This document shows positions 17,266-26,157 of a stretch of 64,000 nucleotides of DNA, piece by piece. Position 1 is the stretch's first letter. Each line of letters begins with the position of its first letter. The position numbers were made by a program, and so were the translations under genes. Source of the stretch: Gallionella sp. (GTDB lineage: Bacteria > Pseudomonadota > Gammaproteobacteria > Burkholderiales > Gallionellaceae); contig JAQTUP010000004.1 of the NCBI GenBank assembly GCA_028707275.1, positions 124,001 to 188,000 of the forward strand. Direction: 5' to 3'. A model generated the notes under the pieces. The model was not told the origin of the DNA, did not search any database, and saw nothing but the letters and a program-made list of their open reading frames with translations.

Positions 17266-17940
17266 TGAACCGCCTCCCGGGAAGAGTGAAGGGACGGTAT
17301 AGGGGATTGATATGATTTTCCCACCCGATGGGTCAGACTATAGCAGGGAATCTTGTTGCTGGCGTTGCAACTAAGCCATTAATCGCAAATAAGTATCCGG
17401 CAGGACAAGGCGTTAAGCGCACGCTAGCTTTGCCGTGACCTGAAGCGCTACATTTGCTGCCAATTTTCCCCGTCAACACCGGTTTGGGTGCTGAAGCGAG
17501 AGGTTGATTTTTACGGTTCTATATAAAATACAGTGGGTAGTTCGAAAACCGCAGCGAGAATGCTGCGATGAACAGCGCGTTCCTTACCGCCAGTAGCCCC
17601 TGTGCGCCGCCGAAGACTGCCTGTATACAGGCAGAAAGGCAAACAATGGTGGGGTTCGGCGAGGACTGTTTGAGCACGTGGACACATAGTGGATCGTGCG
17701 AGGATCTCACCCGCTTGTTTGCGGACGATTGAAGGGAACCACATAGGCGCGGCCGGTCGCCCGGGTTACTTTCTTTTGGCGACTCAAAAGAAAGTAATCA
17801 GCAGCCGGCCTGCCTGTCCTGCCTGCGGCAGGCAGGCGGCAGACAGGGCGGCCCCCGGCGAAGTTGATCTGAACACACGACTGATGTTACGCCGCAACAT
17901 CAGTTACACTTTACGCAAGTTTCACGATCACGGAAAAATC
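17266..17940. repeat. Repeat-rich non-coding region
   Basis: No gene. 17266-17435 repeats the sequence found after the attC at 63.2 kb. 17540-17740 resembles the 63840-63960 segment around the shared word CACGTGCTCAAACAGT. At 17768-17802 an inverted repeat TTACTTTCTTTTG...CAAAAGAAAGTAA appears. At 17851-17903 lies one copy of a three-copy repeat containing CTGATGTT-N7-AACATCAG. The region looks like a junction assembled from several repeat families. Confidence 0.7.
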
Positions 17941-18063
17941 ATGAACACACAACATCGCTATTATAGGCGGCGGGCCGGTCGGCGCAGCGCTGGCACGGGC
18001 GTTGCAGGGCAGTTCCCTGCGAGTCTGCGTGCTGGAATCCAGACCGGCGAATGCCGCCAGCCG
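17941..18063 (+). pseudogene. Partial copy of the ubiH 5' end
   Basis: Bases 17952-18060 match 19115-19223 of intact ubiH over 109 bp with about three mismatches and no gaps. The ATG at 17941 leads into the wrong frame, so this is not a functional start. The copy includes the FAD-binding glycine motif region. It and intact ubiH bracket the Bro-N gene as direct repeats. Confidence 0.88.
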
Positions 18064-18149
18064 TGTTACGTGCCGTTGAAATGGCGATTGAGCAAGATGA
18101 AGTCGTAGCAATGGCGTACCTGGCTGCGAATTGATTAAGGAGGTTAATA

Positions 18150-18986
18150 ATGAAGCCCCAATCTGCGTTATTTGAAAACCATGAAATTCGCCGCATGTAC
18201 GACGAAAATACTGAGACGTGGTTTTTTTCGGTTATTGATATTATTCAGGTGCTTACTCAGCAGTCTGATTATCAGACTGCCAGAAAGTACTGGAACAAGC
18301 TGAAAGAACGCCTGGACAGGGAAGGGAGTCAACTGGTGACAAATTGTCACCAGTTGAAAATGACTGCCGGGGATGGCAAGCAGCGGCTCACCGATGTCGC
18401 TACCGCTGAAACGTTGTTGCGTCTGGTGCAGTCTGTACCGAGCCCTAAGGCCGAGCCGATCAAGCTATGGTTGGCGAAGGTGGGTTATGAGCGGATGCAG
18501 GAATTAGCTGATCCGGCGCGGTCACTGGATCGTGCGCGGGAGACCTGGCAAAAGCATGGACACAGCGAAAAGTGGATACAGCAACGCATGACCGGTCAGG
18601 AAACGCGCAACAAACTGACCGATTACTGGGCAAGTCACGATATCAAAAAGGGTGAGGAATATGCCATCCTCACCAACATTATTCATCAGGAATGGGCTGA
18701 GGTAGATATCAAGTCTCACAAGGCGATGAAAGGTTTGCAGACGCAAAACTTGCGCGATCACATGAGTGAAGCTGAACTTATTTTCACGGCATTAGCGGAA
18801 TTAGCTACGCGCCAAATCGCTGAAAGCGTTGATGCAACGGGGTTGGGTGAGAACAAGAAAGCCGCGAAGACCGGCGGCGGCATTGCCAAAAAGGCACGCT
18901 TGGAACTGGAAGAAAAAACCGGCAATAAAGTGGTCAGCGGTGATAGCTATCTGCCGCCGGATAAGCAAAGATTGGTGCAAAAATAA
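18150..18986 (+). CDS. Bro-N / DinD-like protein (phage antirepressor type)
   Basis: A 278-residue protein with an N-terminal Bro-N domain (about residues 7-105: MYDENTETWFFSVIDIIQVL, TARKYWNKLKERL). The C-terminal domain resembles DNA-damage-inducible protein D (LQTQNLRDHMSEAELIFTAL). Bro-N proteins are phage antirepressors or regulators carried by mobile elements and restriction loci. It has a good ribosome site (AAGGAGG). Downstream, in the same frame after two stops, bases up to 19060 could encode PNIEQIEPEPGDFDSMNS, perhaps the tail of a lost neighbour. It is inserted next to ubiH and flanked by the ubiH duplication. Confidence 0.82.
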   Translation: MKPQSALFENHEIRRMYDENTETWFFSVIDIIQVLTQQSDYQTARKYWNKLKERLDREGSQLVTNCHQLKMTAGDGKQRLTDVATAETLLRLVQSVPSPKAEPIKLWLAKVGYERMQELADPARSLDRARETWQKHGHSEKWIQQRMTGQETRNKLTDYWASHDIKKGEEYAILTNIIHQEWAEVDIKSHKAMKGLQTQNLRDHMSEAELIFTALAELATRQIAESVDATGLGENKKAAKTGGGIAKKARLELEEKTGNKVVSGDSYLPPDKQRLVQK

Positions 18987-19080
18987 GCGTAAATACCCGG
19001 ATTGCCGAATATCGAGCAGATTGAACCTGAGCCGGGTGACTTTGACTCAATGAATTCTTAATCAGAAAACAGGTGCGAAT

Positions 19081-20253
19081 ATGAACGCCACATCAAACAG
19101 CGTTGCGTTTTACGACATCGCTATTATAGGCGGCGGGCCGGTCGGCGCAGCGCTGGCACGGGCGTTGCAGGGCAGTTCGCTGCGGGTCTGCGTGCTGGAA
19201 TCCAGACCGGCGAATACCGCCAGTACGGATGCGCGCGCGCTCGCCCTGTCCTACGGCAGCCGGTTATTGCTCGAACGTCTGGGAGTCTGGGGCCAGCTGC
19301 AAGACGTGTCGGCCATCAGCACCATCCACATCTCGCAAAAGCAGAGCTTCGGCCGTGCCGTGTTGCGAGCGGAGGAAATGAACGTGCCGGCACTGGGCTA
19401 TGTGCTGCCTTATCCTGCGCTGCAAGACGCACTGACGGCGTCGCTTGACGCGACCGAAACCCTGTTCGGCGCGAGCGTCACCAGCCTGAACAGCGAAGCC
19501 GGTCATGCGGTTGTCGGCTACCGGCAGGACGGGGCGGAACAGCAGTTGCACGCGCGTCTGGCTGTCGTCGCCGATGGCGGAAAATTGCTGGCACCGCAGT
19601 TTCCCCCGACCTTTGAGGATTACGGGCAAAGCGCGCTGATCACCCACGTCACCTGCGCCGCACCTAAGCCTGGCACCGCCTTTGAACGCTTTACCACGCA
19701 AGGCCCGGTGGCGCTGCTGCCGTACAAAAACGGTTACGAGATCGTCTGGACGGCGTCCCATCAGCGCGCGGAGGAGATGTTGAGCTGGGACGATGCCAGG
19801 TTTTTGTCTGAACTGCACCAGCACTTCGGCGACCGGGTCGGGGAATTTCTGACGGCGGGCGCGCGCAGCTGTTACCCGCTGGGTCTCAAAAAAGCGCCCG
19901 CGCTCTCGCCCATGCCGCACACATTGCTGATCGGCAATGCCGCGCAGACCATGCACCCGGTCGCAGGACAGGGTTTTAACATGGGGCTGCGCGATGCGTG
20001 GGAGCTGGCTCAGCTCATACTGGACGCCGCGCCTGAGGCGCTGAGCTCGGAGGAGATGATCGCCTCCTATGCACGCCGTCGGCGCATCGACCGCGAGGCG
20101 GGTATTCATTTTACCGACGGGCTGGTGCGGCTGTTCTCCAACGACCTGCCGGTGCTGGGTGTCGGCCGCGCCGCCTCTCTCACCGTGCTGGATTGCCTGC
20201 CGTTTGCCAAGCGCTTCGTCGCGAAGCGGATGATGTTCGGCGCGAACGGCTAA
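19081..20253 (+). CDS. ubiH: 2-octaprenyl-6-methoxyphenol hydroxylase (UbiH)
   Basis: A 390-residue FAD monooxygenase of the UbiH/UbiF/COQ6 family, acting in ubiquinone ring hydroxylation at the inner membrane. Visible are the Rossmann motif IIGGGPVGAALARAL, the conserved second FAD motif LIGNAAQTMHPVAGQGFNMGL and the substrate-side DARALALSYGS. UbiH is favoured over UbiF by overall resemblance only. The first 11 or so residues differ from the truncated copy at 17.9 kb, so the insertion may have supplied a new promoter and N terminus. Confidence 0.9.
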   Translation: MNATSNSVAFYDIAIIGGGPVGAALARALQGSSLRVCVLESRPANTASTDARALALSYGSRLLLERLGVWGQLQDVSAISTIHISQKQSFGRAVLRAEEMNVPALGYVLPYPALQDALTASLDATETLFGASVTSLNSEAGHAVVGYRQDGAEQQLHARLAVVADGGKLLAPQFPPTFEDYGQSALITHVTCAAPKPGTAFERFTTQGPVALLPYKNGYEIVWTASHQRAEEMLSWDDARFLSELHQHFGDRVGEFLTAGARSCYPLGLKKAPALSPMPHTLLIGNAAQTMHPVAGQGFNMGLRDAWELAQLILDAAPEALSSEEMIASYARRRRIDREAGIHFTDGLVRLFSNDLPVLGVGRAASLTVLDCLPFAKRFVAKRMMFGANG

Positions 20254-20275
20254 CTGCCCGCAAACAGTTAAACGT

Positions 20276-21037
20276 TTACAGCTCCACCACCACCGGGGTG
20301 TGATCCGAGGGGCGTTCGAGCTTGCGGGGCGCCTTGTCGATCACGCAGGATTTGCACCGGGACACCAGCGGCGCGCTTACAAGAATGTGGTCGATGCGCA
20401 TCCCCATGTTGCGGCGGAATGCCATCATGCGGTAATCCCACCAGCTGAAGGTTTTCTCGGGCTGCTCGAACAGGCGATAGCTGTCCTTTAAACCCAGCGC
20501 TTCAAGCGCCCTGAAGGCCTCGCGTTCCGGTTCGCTTACCAGCACGCTCCCCACCCAGGCGGCCGGATCATGTACGTCGCGGTCTTCCGGCGCGATGTTG
20601 TAATCCCCCAGCAGCACCAGTTGCGGGTAGCGCACCAGCTCGTCCTTGAGCCAGTCGTGCAAGGCGGCCAGCCAGCCCAGCTTGTATTGGTATTTGTCCG
20701 AATCCAGGCTCTGCCCGTTCGGGATATAGACATCCACCACGCGCACCTCGCCGAAGGTAGCGGCGATCACGCGGCGCTGTTCGTCCTCATAGCCCGGAAT
20801 GCCGATCTGCACATCGGACGCGGGTTCGCGGCTCAGAATGGCCACGCCGTTGTAGGTCTTCTGCCCGGCGAAGACACTGTGATAACCCGCCGCCATCAGC
20901 TCGTTTTGAGGAAAATCGGCGTCTTGCTGCTTGGTTTCCTGCAAACACAGCACATCGACCGGGTTGGCCGCCAGCCATTCGATCACCTGCGGCAGGCGCA
21001 CTTTCAAAGAGTTCACGTTCCAGGTAGCCAGTTTCAT
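20276..21037 (-). CDS. xthA: Exodeoxyribonuclease III
   Basis: A 253-residue AP endonuclease and 3'-5' exonuclease of base-excision repair. The fold's motifs are all present: ATWNVNSLK at the start, CLQETKQQD with the metal Glu, [21 protein letters not shown] and the closing RIDHILVS ... [11 protein letters not shown] with catalytic Asp-His. Full length. It is convergent with ubiH and 94 bp from the OLD-like gene on the same strand. Confidence 0.95.
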   Translation of the reverse strand: MKLATWNVNSLKVRLPQVIEWLAANPVDVLCLQETKQQDADFPQNELMAAGYHSVFAGQKTYNGVAILSREPASDVQIGIPGYEDEQRRVIAATFGEVRVVDVYIPNGQSLDSDKYQYKLGWLAALHDWLKDELVRYPQLVLLGDYNIAPEDRDVHDPAAWVGSVLVSEPEREAFRALEALGLKDSYRLFEQPEKTFSWWDYRMMAFRRNMGMRIDHILVSAPLVSRCKSCVIDKAPRKLERPSDHTPVVVEL

Positions 21038-21130
21038 ATCTTACATATCCATTTGATTATATTTTAAACAGGGCGAGCCAGGTCAGGCTGCGCGCGGATG
21101 GGCGCCGATGTCGTTCCCGAATATCCAGGC

Positions 21131-22948
21131 TCACGGCGCAGTCTCGGTCACCGTGCCTGCTGCAACGAATATCTCATTGAGAAAATCAAGTTTATCGGAA
21201 ACTTCCTCTGGAATATCCGTCAGCTTGGCATAGTGTACTAAGCGATGCAGTTCACCCTTCTTGATCAGCATAGGATGGCCTAATTTCTGTGCGAGACGAC
21301 GGAAAAATTCTTCGGCGAAATCGCTCAACTTAAGCCTTTCAGTCTTCGCGTTCCAGACGAGCAATGCGACCGAAGCTGTTGACGATTGATAAGTCTCAAA
21401 ATCACTTTTTTCGCCGTTAAATACCCTCTCCAATATCAATGCATCCAATACGCCCTGAATATCTTCCCCGAAGCTGCCAAATAACTCCATATCCTGATAG
21501 TTGTTCAATGCGTAATCACGCAGTACATTTGGCGTAATGAAATAATTCTCTGCTTCATAGCGTCGCCAATACGCCACTGTAAGACCACTCGTGCCAAATC
21601 CCTCACGCGTTCGCCCGTCGTTATCCAGAATCGCCAATCCTCGTAAATTCGGTATCTGACGGTGCAATGCAAAAAAGTGGTCTTTGGGGGTAATGCCAAA
21701 TCCACCTTCGACGCGTTCAAGCTCGCTTTCCAGCGACTGCGAAGGATAGTTGTCCTGTACGTAAAAAGCATTTATACGTTCGTCCCAGCTAGTTGCCGCA
21801 GGATGTCCGGTTCGTTCCGCCAATGCCCGCAGCATATCCAGGTCAGTTCCGCCTTCGACGTACAGCACATAACCACGCTCGCGCGCCTTCACATAATGAT
21901 CCGCCCCAAAATGTTTAAGCGTATTGCGAATATCTTTTTTGGCAGCCAGATCGTCGGCCTTGCCATCCAGCAACAGGGTTAAATTTTTATCCAGGGCCTC
22001 ATCCAGAATAACCTCTGAATGCGTCACCATCACCACCTGTGTTTCATTTTCAGTCGCAATGTCACGCAGCAGCACATAAACCTGCTTCTGACGCAAAATT
22101 TCCAGATGCGCATCCGGTTCATCCACCAACAACACGCTACGTTTATGTGAATAAAGATACGCAAAAATCAACAGCATTTGCTGAAATCCACGTCCGGAAA
22201 GTGACACGTCCAGCAATTCTTTGACATCGGGCTGGCGATAGTGAAGTTCAATCGCACCCCGACTGGTTTCCTGTGGTGTGCCCAAATCAACGGAAAACAA
22301 GCGCTTCATCAGCTCTGTAATACGCTTCCAATCGTTCGGCGCCGTCTTGGCGACGATCAGGCATAAATTACGCAATACCTGCGCGGTTTGCCCCTGTCCA
22401 AGCAATACGTCGATTCGTCCCGGTCGCAAGATGGGTTCTTCTGTTTCCAGACCGGACATCGGGTACAGCAGCTCCACATTCAAGGACGCCGCATATTCGA
22501 TGAGTTCCATATCAGCAAGGGCGGCATCATCAGGGGTGCAATACACCACCTCGTCCCCTTGATTACGAAAACGCATCGCCAATGGAACAACCTGGTTTTT
22601 CCACCATACGCCCAGCGTAATTACCAGTTGAACATCTTTAGCACCAACACGTACCTTGGTGTTATGCCAAAAATAACGTGTGCGTTGCACGGGCACAGAA
22701 AAAATACCCAAGCGGTTGATCGCAGTAGACGTTCGCTCCTTGGCTGACGAAGTTTTACGCGCGTCATGCCATGTTTTCACCGCATGAGACCACAAGGCGA
22801 TGGACTGAAGCGCACTGGTTTTCCCGCAATTATTGGGGCCGATTAAAACCGCAGGATGATCCAGCTCGATGCGCTGTTTATCCCCGAAGCGTTTGAAGTT
22901 TTCTATTTCAAGATAATGTAGCAACCGCATCCTGCGCTCCTGATTCAA
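21131..22948 (-). CDS. OLD-like AAA ATPase with TOPRIM-type nuclease domain
   Basis: A 605-residue protein. Its N-terminal SMC/ABC-like ATPase has Walker A in LIGPNNCGKTSALQSIAL (about residues 36-53), a signature-like SGRGFQQMLLIFAYL and Walker B VLLVDEPDAHLEI. The C-terminal half has a TOPRIM-like pattern (VLYVEGGTDLDML, then AILDNDGRTR). OLD nucleases and related ATPase/effector fusions (possibly fused PARIS AriA/AriB with a DUF4435-type domain) act in phage defence. No UvrD-like partner gene (GajB) is adjacent, so it would be a single-gene system. The start could be MRLLHYLEIENF six residues in. Confidence 0.82.
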   Translation of the reverse strand: MNQERRMRLLHYLEIENFKRFGDKQRIELDHPAVLIGPNNCGKTSALQSIALWSHAVKTWHDARKTSSAKERTSTAINRLGIFSVPVQRTRYFWHNTKVRVGAKDVQLVITLGVWWKNQVVPLAMRFRNQGDEVVYCTPDDAALADMELIEYAASLNVELLYPMSGLETEEPILRPGRIDVLLGQGQTAQVLRNLCLIVAKTAPNDWKRITELMKRLFSVDLGTPQETSRGAIELHYRQPDVKELLDVSLSGRGFQQMLLIFAYLYSHKRSVLLVDEPDAHLEILRQKQVYVLLRDIATENETQVVMVTHSEVILDEALDKNLTLLLDGKADDLAAKKDIRNTLKHFGADHYVKARERGYVLYVEGGTDLDMLRALAERTGHPAATSWDERINAFYVQDNYPSQSLESELERVEGGFGITPKDHFFALHRQIPNLRGLAILDNDGRTREGFGTSGLTVAYWRRYEAENYFITPNVLRDYALNNYQDMELFGSFGEDIQGVLDALILERVFNGEKSDFETYQSSTASVALLVWNAKTERLKLSDFAEEFFRRLAQKLGHPMLIKKGELHRLVHYAKLTDIPEEVSDKLDFLNEIFVAAGTVTETAP

Positions 22949-23266
22949 AGATGTTGCATCTTACGTCGATTTTACCTGTGACGGCGGCGAAAATCAGCGC
23001 GCGGGCGCGGTCATAAGCTGCGAAAATAGCCATCCACACCTGCCAACCCTGCCTGTCCGGCAGGCAGGTGACAGACAGGGCGACCCCCGGCGAAGTTGCT
23101 TTGTATGCACGACTGATGTTACTGCGTAACATCAGTCAATAACTCGCGCCGAGGCCAGGTATTTTTCTGTCAGCTTAAGAAGCGGCACTTCAGAATAAAG
23201 TGATAATGGACAACGCTGCTGCGAGCCTCTATGCTGGCGCTGTCAAATTATTTTCCAGGGGCTGTC
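22949..23266. repeat. Intergenic region with a copy of the three-copy repeat
   Basis: No gene over 318 bp. The stretch 23041-23136 contains the repeat GACCCCCGGCGAAGTTG followed by CTGATGTT-N7-AACATCAG (23113-23135), also found at 17851-17903 and, inverted, at 63683-63737. A short inverted repeat CCTGCC...GGCAGG precedes it, as at 17.8 kb. Confidence 0.75.
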
Positions 23267-23710
23267 ATGATCTTCTTCAAACTCATCCATCTGTTGTCTG
23301 TGCTGATCTGGGTAGGCGGCATGTTTTTTGCCTATGTGGTGCTGCGCCCGGCCGCCGTGGAAATACTCGAACCTCCTCAGCGCCTGCGTCTTTGGGATTC
23401 TGTGTTCCGGCGTTTCTTTGGCTGGGTGTGGCCGACCATCGGCGCACTGCTGGCAAGCGGGCTGTATATGATTTACAGCGGCCTCACGGGTACGCATGTG
23501 CATATCATGCTCACGCTCGGACTTGCGATGATCGCGGTCTATTGTTATGTGTTTTTTGCCTGCTACCGGCCGCTTCACGCGCATGTGGCCGGTGAACGCT
23601 GGAAGGAGGCCGCAGCTCAACTGGGCAGGATACGCAAGCTGGTCGGAATCAACCTGGCGCTGGGCTTGCTGACTGTGAGCGTCGCGCTGGCCGGTATCTA
23701 CGGATTTTGA
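23267..23710 (+). CDS. CopD-like four-helix membrane protein
   Basis: A 147-residue integral membrane protein with four helices, starting MIFFKLIHLLSVLIWVGGMF. The helix-1 His (LIHLLSVLIWVGG) and second-half LVGINLALGLLTVSVALAG fit the CopD/DUF2269-type family that binds heme or copper. GGGG precedes the ATG at 23267. A longer frame begins at 23231 but adds non-hydrophobic residues. Function unknown; probably a small redox or copper-related membrane protein. Confidence 0.75.
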   Translation: MIFFKLIHLLSVLIWVGGMFFAYVVLRPAAVEILEPPQRLRLWDSVFRRFFGWVWPTIGALLASGLYMIYSGLTGTHVHIMLTLGLAMIAVYCYVFFACYRPLHAHVAGERWKEAAAQLGRIRKLVGINLALGLLTVSVALAGIYGF

Positions 23711-23808
23711 CCCGGCCTAAAGGCCAGGCTTTCAGTCAGAAAAACCCGCTGTCCGCATGAAGACCGGCCCGAGCCGTGGCTTGAAACCGCCGCGCAGCAA
23801 CATCAGAT

Positions 23809-24264
23809 TCAATGACTGATGCGTGTCGCGCTGCCGCCTGTCAGGACGCGAACGCGCTCGCCGGGCACAAATTTTTCATCCGATCCCTGTGTCACGGCAA
23901 TCATCCTGCCATCATCGAACCTGACGGTGATTTCCAGCCCGCCCTGACGGGTCGTGCCTTCCTCGATCGCCGAGCCCGCAACACCGCCCAGGACAGAACC
24001 CAGTACAGCACCCACCGTACTTCCCCTGCCCCCGCCGACATTGCTGCCCGCAATGCCTCCGACCACCGCGCCCGCAATCGTCCCGACGGGTGATCTTGTT
24101 CCCTCTATCTGTACTCTGCGCACACTTTCTACCGTCGCCATACGCACGTCCTGCACCTGCCTTGCCTGATCGCGGCTATAGCCCCCGCCCGACAGACTGG
24201 AAGCACAGCCGCCCAGGATCATTGCGACCGACAGCAACATGCCGACTCTGACGATGTTAAACAT
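23809..24264 (-). CDS. Outer-membrane lipoprotein with glycine-zipper 2TM domain (SlyB/PcP type)
   Basis: A 151-residue lipoprotein. Its signal peptide ends in a lipobox (LGGCASS), followed by a glycine-zipper hairpin (GAVVGGIAGSNVGGGRGSTV, GAVLGSVLGGVAGSA) and a C-terminal beta domain (RFDDGRMIAVTQG ... RVRVLTGGSATRISH). SlyB-like proteins help keep the outer membrane intact. The start at 24264 is chosen because it has GGAAAAATC before ATG and gives a canonical signal peptide. Confidence 0.88.
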   Translation of the reverse strand: MFNIVRVGMLLSVAMILGGCASSLSGGGYSRDQARQVQDVRMATVESVRRVQIEGTRSPVGTIAGAVVGGIAGSNVGGGRGSTVGAVLGSVLGGVAGSAIEEGTTRQGGLEITVRFDDGRMIAVTQGSDEKFVPGERVRVLTGGSATRISH

Positions 24265-24352
24265 GATTTTTCCTTTCACAGGTAGATTCAATGCCTGACA
24301 GATTACACTTTTTTCAGGCACTGACACGGTAAAATCGCACCAAAGTGACCGC

Positions 24353-24498
24353 TAACAGGCTGTTGCAAAACTATTGCGCTCGTCGATACTGCGTCAAAAA
24401 GTGATTCAAAATGCTCATTTACTACATGTAAACTCCGCTTTTTCGTCGCTTTTTTCCTTGTCTCGGCATCGCTCATAACGTTTTTCAGCAGCCTGCTA
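24353..24498. mobile_element. MITE-like element with terminal inverted repeats
   Basis: A 146-bp element bounded by TAACAGGCTGTTGCAAAAC (24353-24371) and, inverted, GTTTTTCAGCAGCCTGCTA (24480-24498). It has no coding capacity. Its right end supplies the stop codon of the neighbouring 75-aa gene, showing insertion at that gene's 3' end. Similar sequences occur as intergenic repeats in related bacteria as far as I recall. Confidence 0.7.
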
Positions 24499-24723
24499 AT
24501 CATCGCCCGGCTGAGGGACAGGCTCGCGCACCTGATTGAGTAAATCTTCGGCATCCAGCTCCGTTTCGGCATGGATCATTTTAATCAATGCCTTTGATCC
24601 TTCCGCCAGTTCAGCGCGCAGGCGCCGGGTGCATGCCGATGCGTCCCGGTAACTGTCCTGCTGATCCAGCTTTTTGAGCAGGCGGATGGGTTGTTCTGTG
24701 ACCCGGTAAATAAAATAGGGCAT
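24496..24723 (-). CDS. Conserved small protein, 75 aa
   Basis: A charged, soluble protein starting MPYFIYRVTEQPIRLLKKLD. I know no functional name; proteins with this opening seem conserved in betaproteobacteria. It lies 9 bp after the ankyrin gene on the same strand. Its final codon and stop come from the end of the MITE-like element, so the native C terminus may have been longer. Confidence 0.7.
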   Translation of the reverse strand: MPYFIYRVTEQPIRLLKKLDQQDSYRDASACTRRLRAELAEGSKALIKMIHAETELDAEDLLNQVREPVPQPGDD

Positions 24724-24732
24724 AGTTTGTTT

Positions 24733-25218
24733 TCAGGACGCCGGTGAATTCGCAGGGCGCTTTAAAAAAGTGATGACATTCACGCCTGGCGCATTTTTGC
24801 TCTCGCAACTGCCCTCCACGACCCCCGCATCCCGCTCGGCTTCGTTCAGCAGGTTGATGACATCCACATAATGCTTCTGCTTGACCATCATCAGCGCGGT
24901 ATAGCCCCCCTCGTTGCGCGCCAGTACATCCGCGCCCGCCGCCAGAAGTGTCTGGACAATTTCAGCCTCACCATACCCGGCGGCCAGCATCAAAGGCCGG
25001 ACGCCATATCCGATAGCCGCCTCGACATTCGCACCGGCGTCGATCAAAGCCTGCACGACTTCGACAAAACCGCGCCGAGCCTCGGCGTTGTACACGGCAC
25101 GGGCCAGCGCGGTCCAGCCTTGCTCGTCGCACACGTTGACATCCGCCCCGGCTCCGATTAAAAGCCTCACCTGAGCCAGGTTGCCCGCATGCGCGGCTTC
25201 CAGTAACGCTATAGCCAT
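24733..25218 (-). CDS. Ankyrin-repeat protein
   Basis: A 161-residue protein made of about four ankyrin repeats, seen as LLIGAGADVNVCDEQGWTAL, ALIDAGANVEAAIGYGVRPL and LLAAGADVLARNEGGYTALM, and a short tail. There is no signal peptide, so it is probably cytoplasmic. Ankyrin repeats mediate protein binding; the partner is unknown. It is placed 13 bp downstream of the DUF302 gene, so the three genes to 24.5 kb may form one operon. Confidence 0.85.
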   Translation of the reverse strand: MAIALLEAAHAGNLAQVRLLIGAGADVNVCDEQGWTALARAVYNAEARRGFVEVVQALIDAGANVEAAIGYGVRPLMLAAGYGEAEIVQTLLAAGADVLARNEGGYTALMMVKQKHYVDVINLLNEAERDAGVVEGSCESKNAPGVNVITFLKRPANSPAS

Positions 25219-25231
25219 ATCATTTCCCCAA

Positions 25232-26125
25232 CTACTTTTGTACCGTCTTCTTCAGCACATCGAGAATCGCGTCCGGTGTGTCCATGATATTCATAAAACT
25301 GTTCTTACCCATCATGCTCAAATCCGGGAAATTGATCGCAATACGAAAGCGCGCGTACTGTGCATACACCTTATTGCCCGACACCAGCACCTCATAGGGC
25401 AGATGAGCGGTGGACTTCACGTCATGAAAATCAATCTCCTTCATGATGAATTGATCATCCATGAATTTTGCCTTATCGCGTCCTTTCAAAGCCACACCGA
25501 ACACGCTCTCCTGCTTGCCTGGCACATCGACGCGATAAACTTTGCTGACCCCGTTTTTATTCGACGACAACTGACTATCGACCGCCCGTACCGCCTCATC
25601 GTAACTGGGATATTCAGCCAGCGTACTGGGTTCGTCAAAATACTCCATGCCTATCATGTAATGATAGTGGCGCGCCTGCTTCGCGGTCATCCCGCGTGCA
25701 GAGCCGAACTCTTCCACTCGCCCCAGAACGGTTGCAAGCTGCGCCGCCACGCCGCTCAAGTCTCCTTGCATGCGGTACACGTTCGACATATAAACAGGAT
25801 TGGTATAACTGACCTGGATTTCACCTCCGGCGTCAGTCACCGAAACCCGCTGCACCGCGCCATAGCCGCCACTGTCGGAGGCCGCAGCATTTTTCTTCAA
25901 AGCATCGTTAGTCACAATGATGATGTCGGCTCCCGGATAAGGCGCATATTCGCCGACAATCGTGAAGCCGCCGCCAGTTAACGCTGTTTTCACCTGAGTC
26001 GATTTCTCAGCCACCGTTCCTGCACTTTTGGACGCCAGCACAAAGGGTTTGAGCAAGACGTCGGACGCATGGGCCGCTGTCGTTACAAACAATAGCAATG
26101 CAGACAGCAATACAACTCTCATCAT
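25232..26125 (-). CDS. DUF302-containing exported protein
   Basis: A 297-residue protein with a clear signal peptide (MRVVLLSALLLFVTTAAHAS). A DUF302-like region follows (KSTQVKTALTGGGFTIVGEY, and later HLPYEVLVSGNKVYAQYARFRIAINFPDLS). DUF302 is common in sulfur- and iron-oxidising bacteria, but its role is undefined. It lies directly downstream of cysG on the same strand (32 bp). Confidence 0.75.
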   Translation of the reverse strand: MMRVVLLSALLLFVTTAAHASDVLLKPFVLASKSAGTVAEKSTQVKTALTGGGFTIVGEYAPYPGADIIIVTNDALKKNAAASDSGGYGAVQRVSVTDAGGEIQVSYTNPVYMSNVYRMQGDLSGVAAQLATVLGRVEEFGSARGMTAKQARHYHYMIGMEYFDEPSTLAEYPSYDEAVRAVDSQLSSNKNGVSKVYRVDVPGKQESVFGVALKGRDKAKFMDDQFIMKEIDFHDVKSTAHLPYEVLVSGNKVYAQYARFRIAINFPDLSMMGKNSFMNIMDTPDAILDVLKKTVQK

Positions 26126-26157
26126 GCGGCTCCTTAAAGCAGTTGAACTTCGGAAAA

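Noticed and set aside
17361..17418. Possible further attC at the end of the shared flank (core GTTAAGC at 17412)
   Set aside because: One core fits, but the opposite arm (TTGCAAC) does not and the inner arms are direct rather than inverted.
17266..18150. Search for an integron integrase upstream of the cassette array
   Set aside because: No frame with tyrosine-recombinase motifs exists here on either strand; only repeats and the ubiH fragment are present.
24303..24572. An 89-codon minus frame crossing the MITE-like element
   Set aside because: It spans both ends of a non-coding element and two gene edges; no ribosome site or homology is evident.
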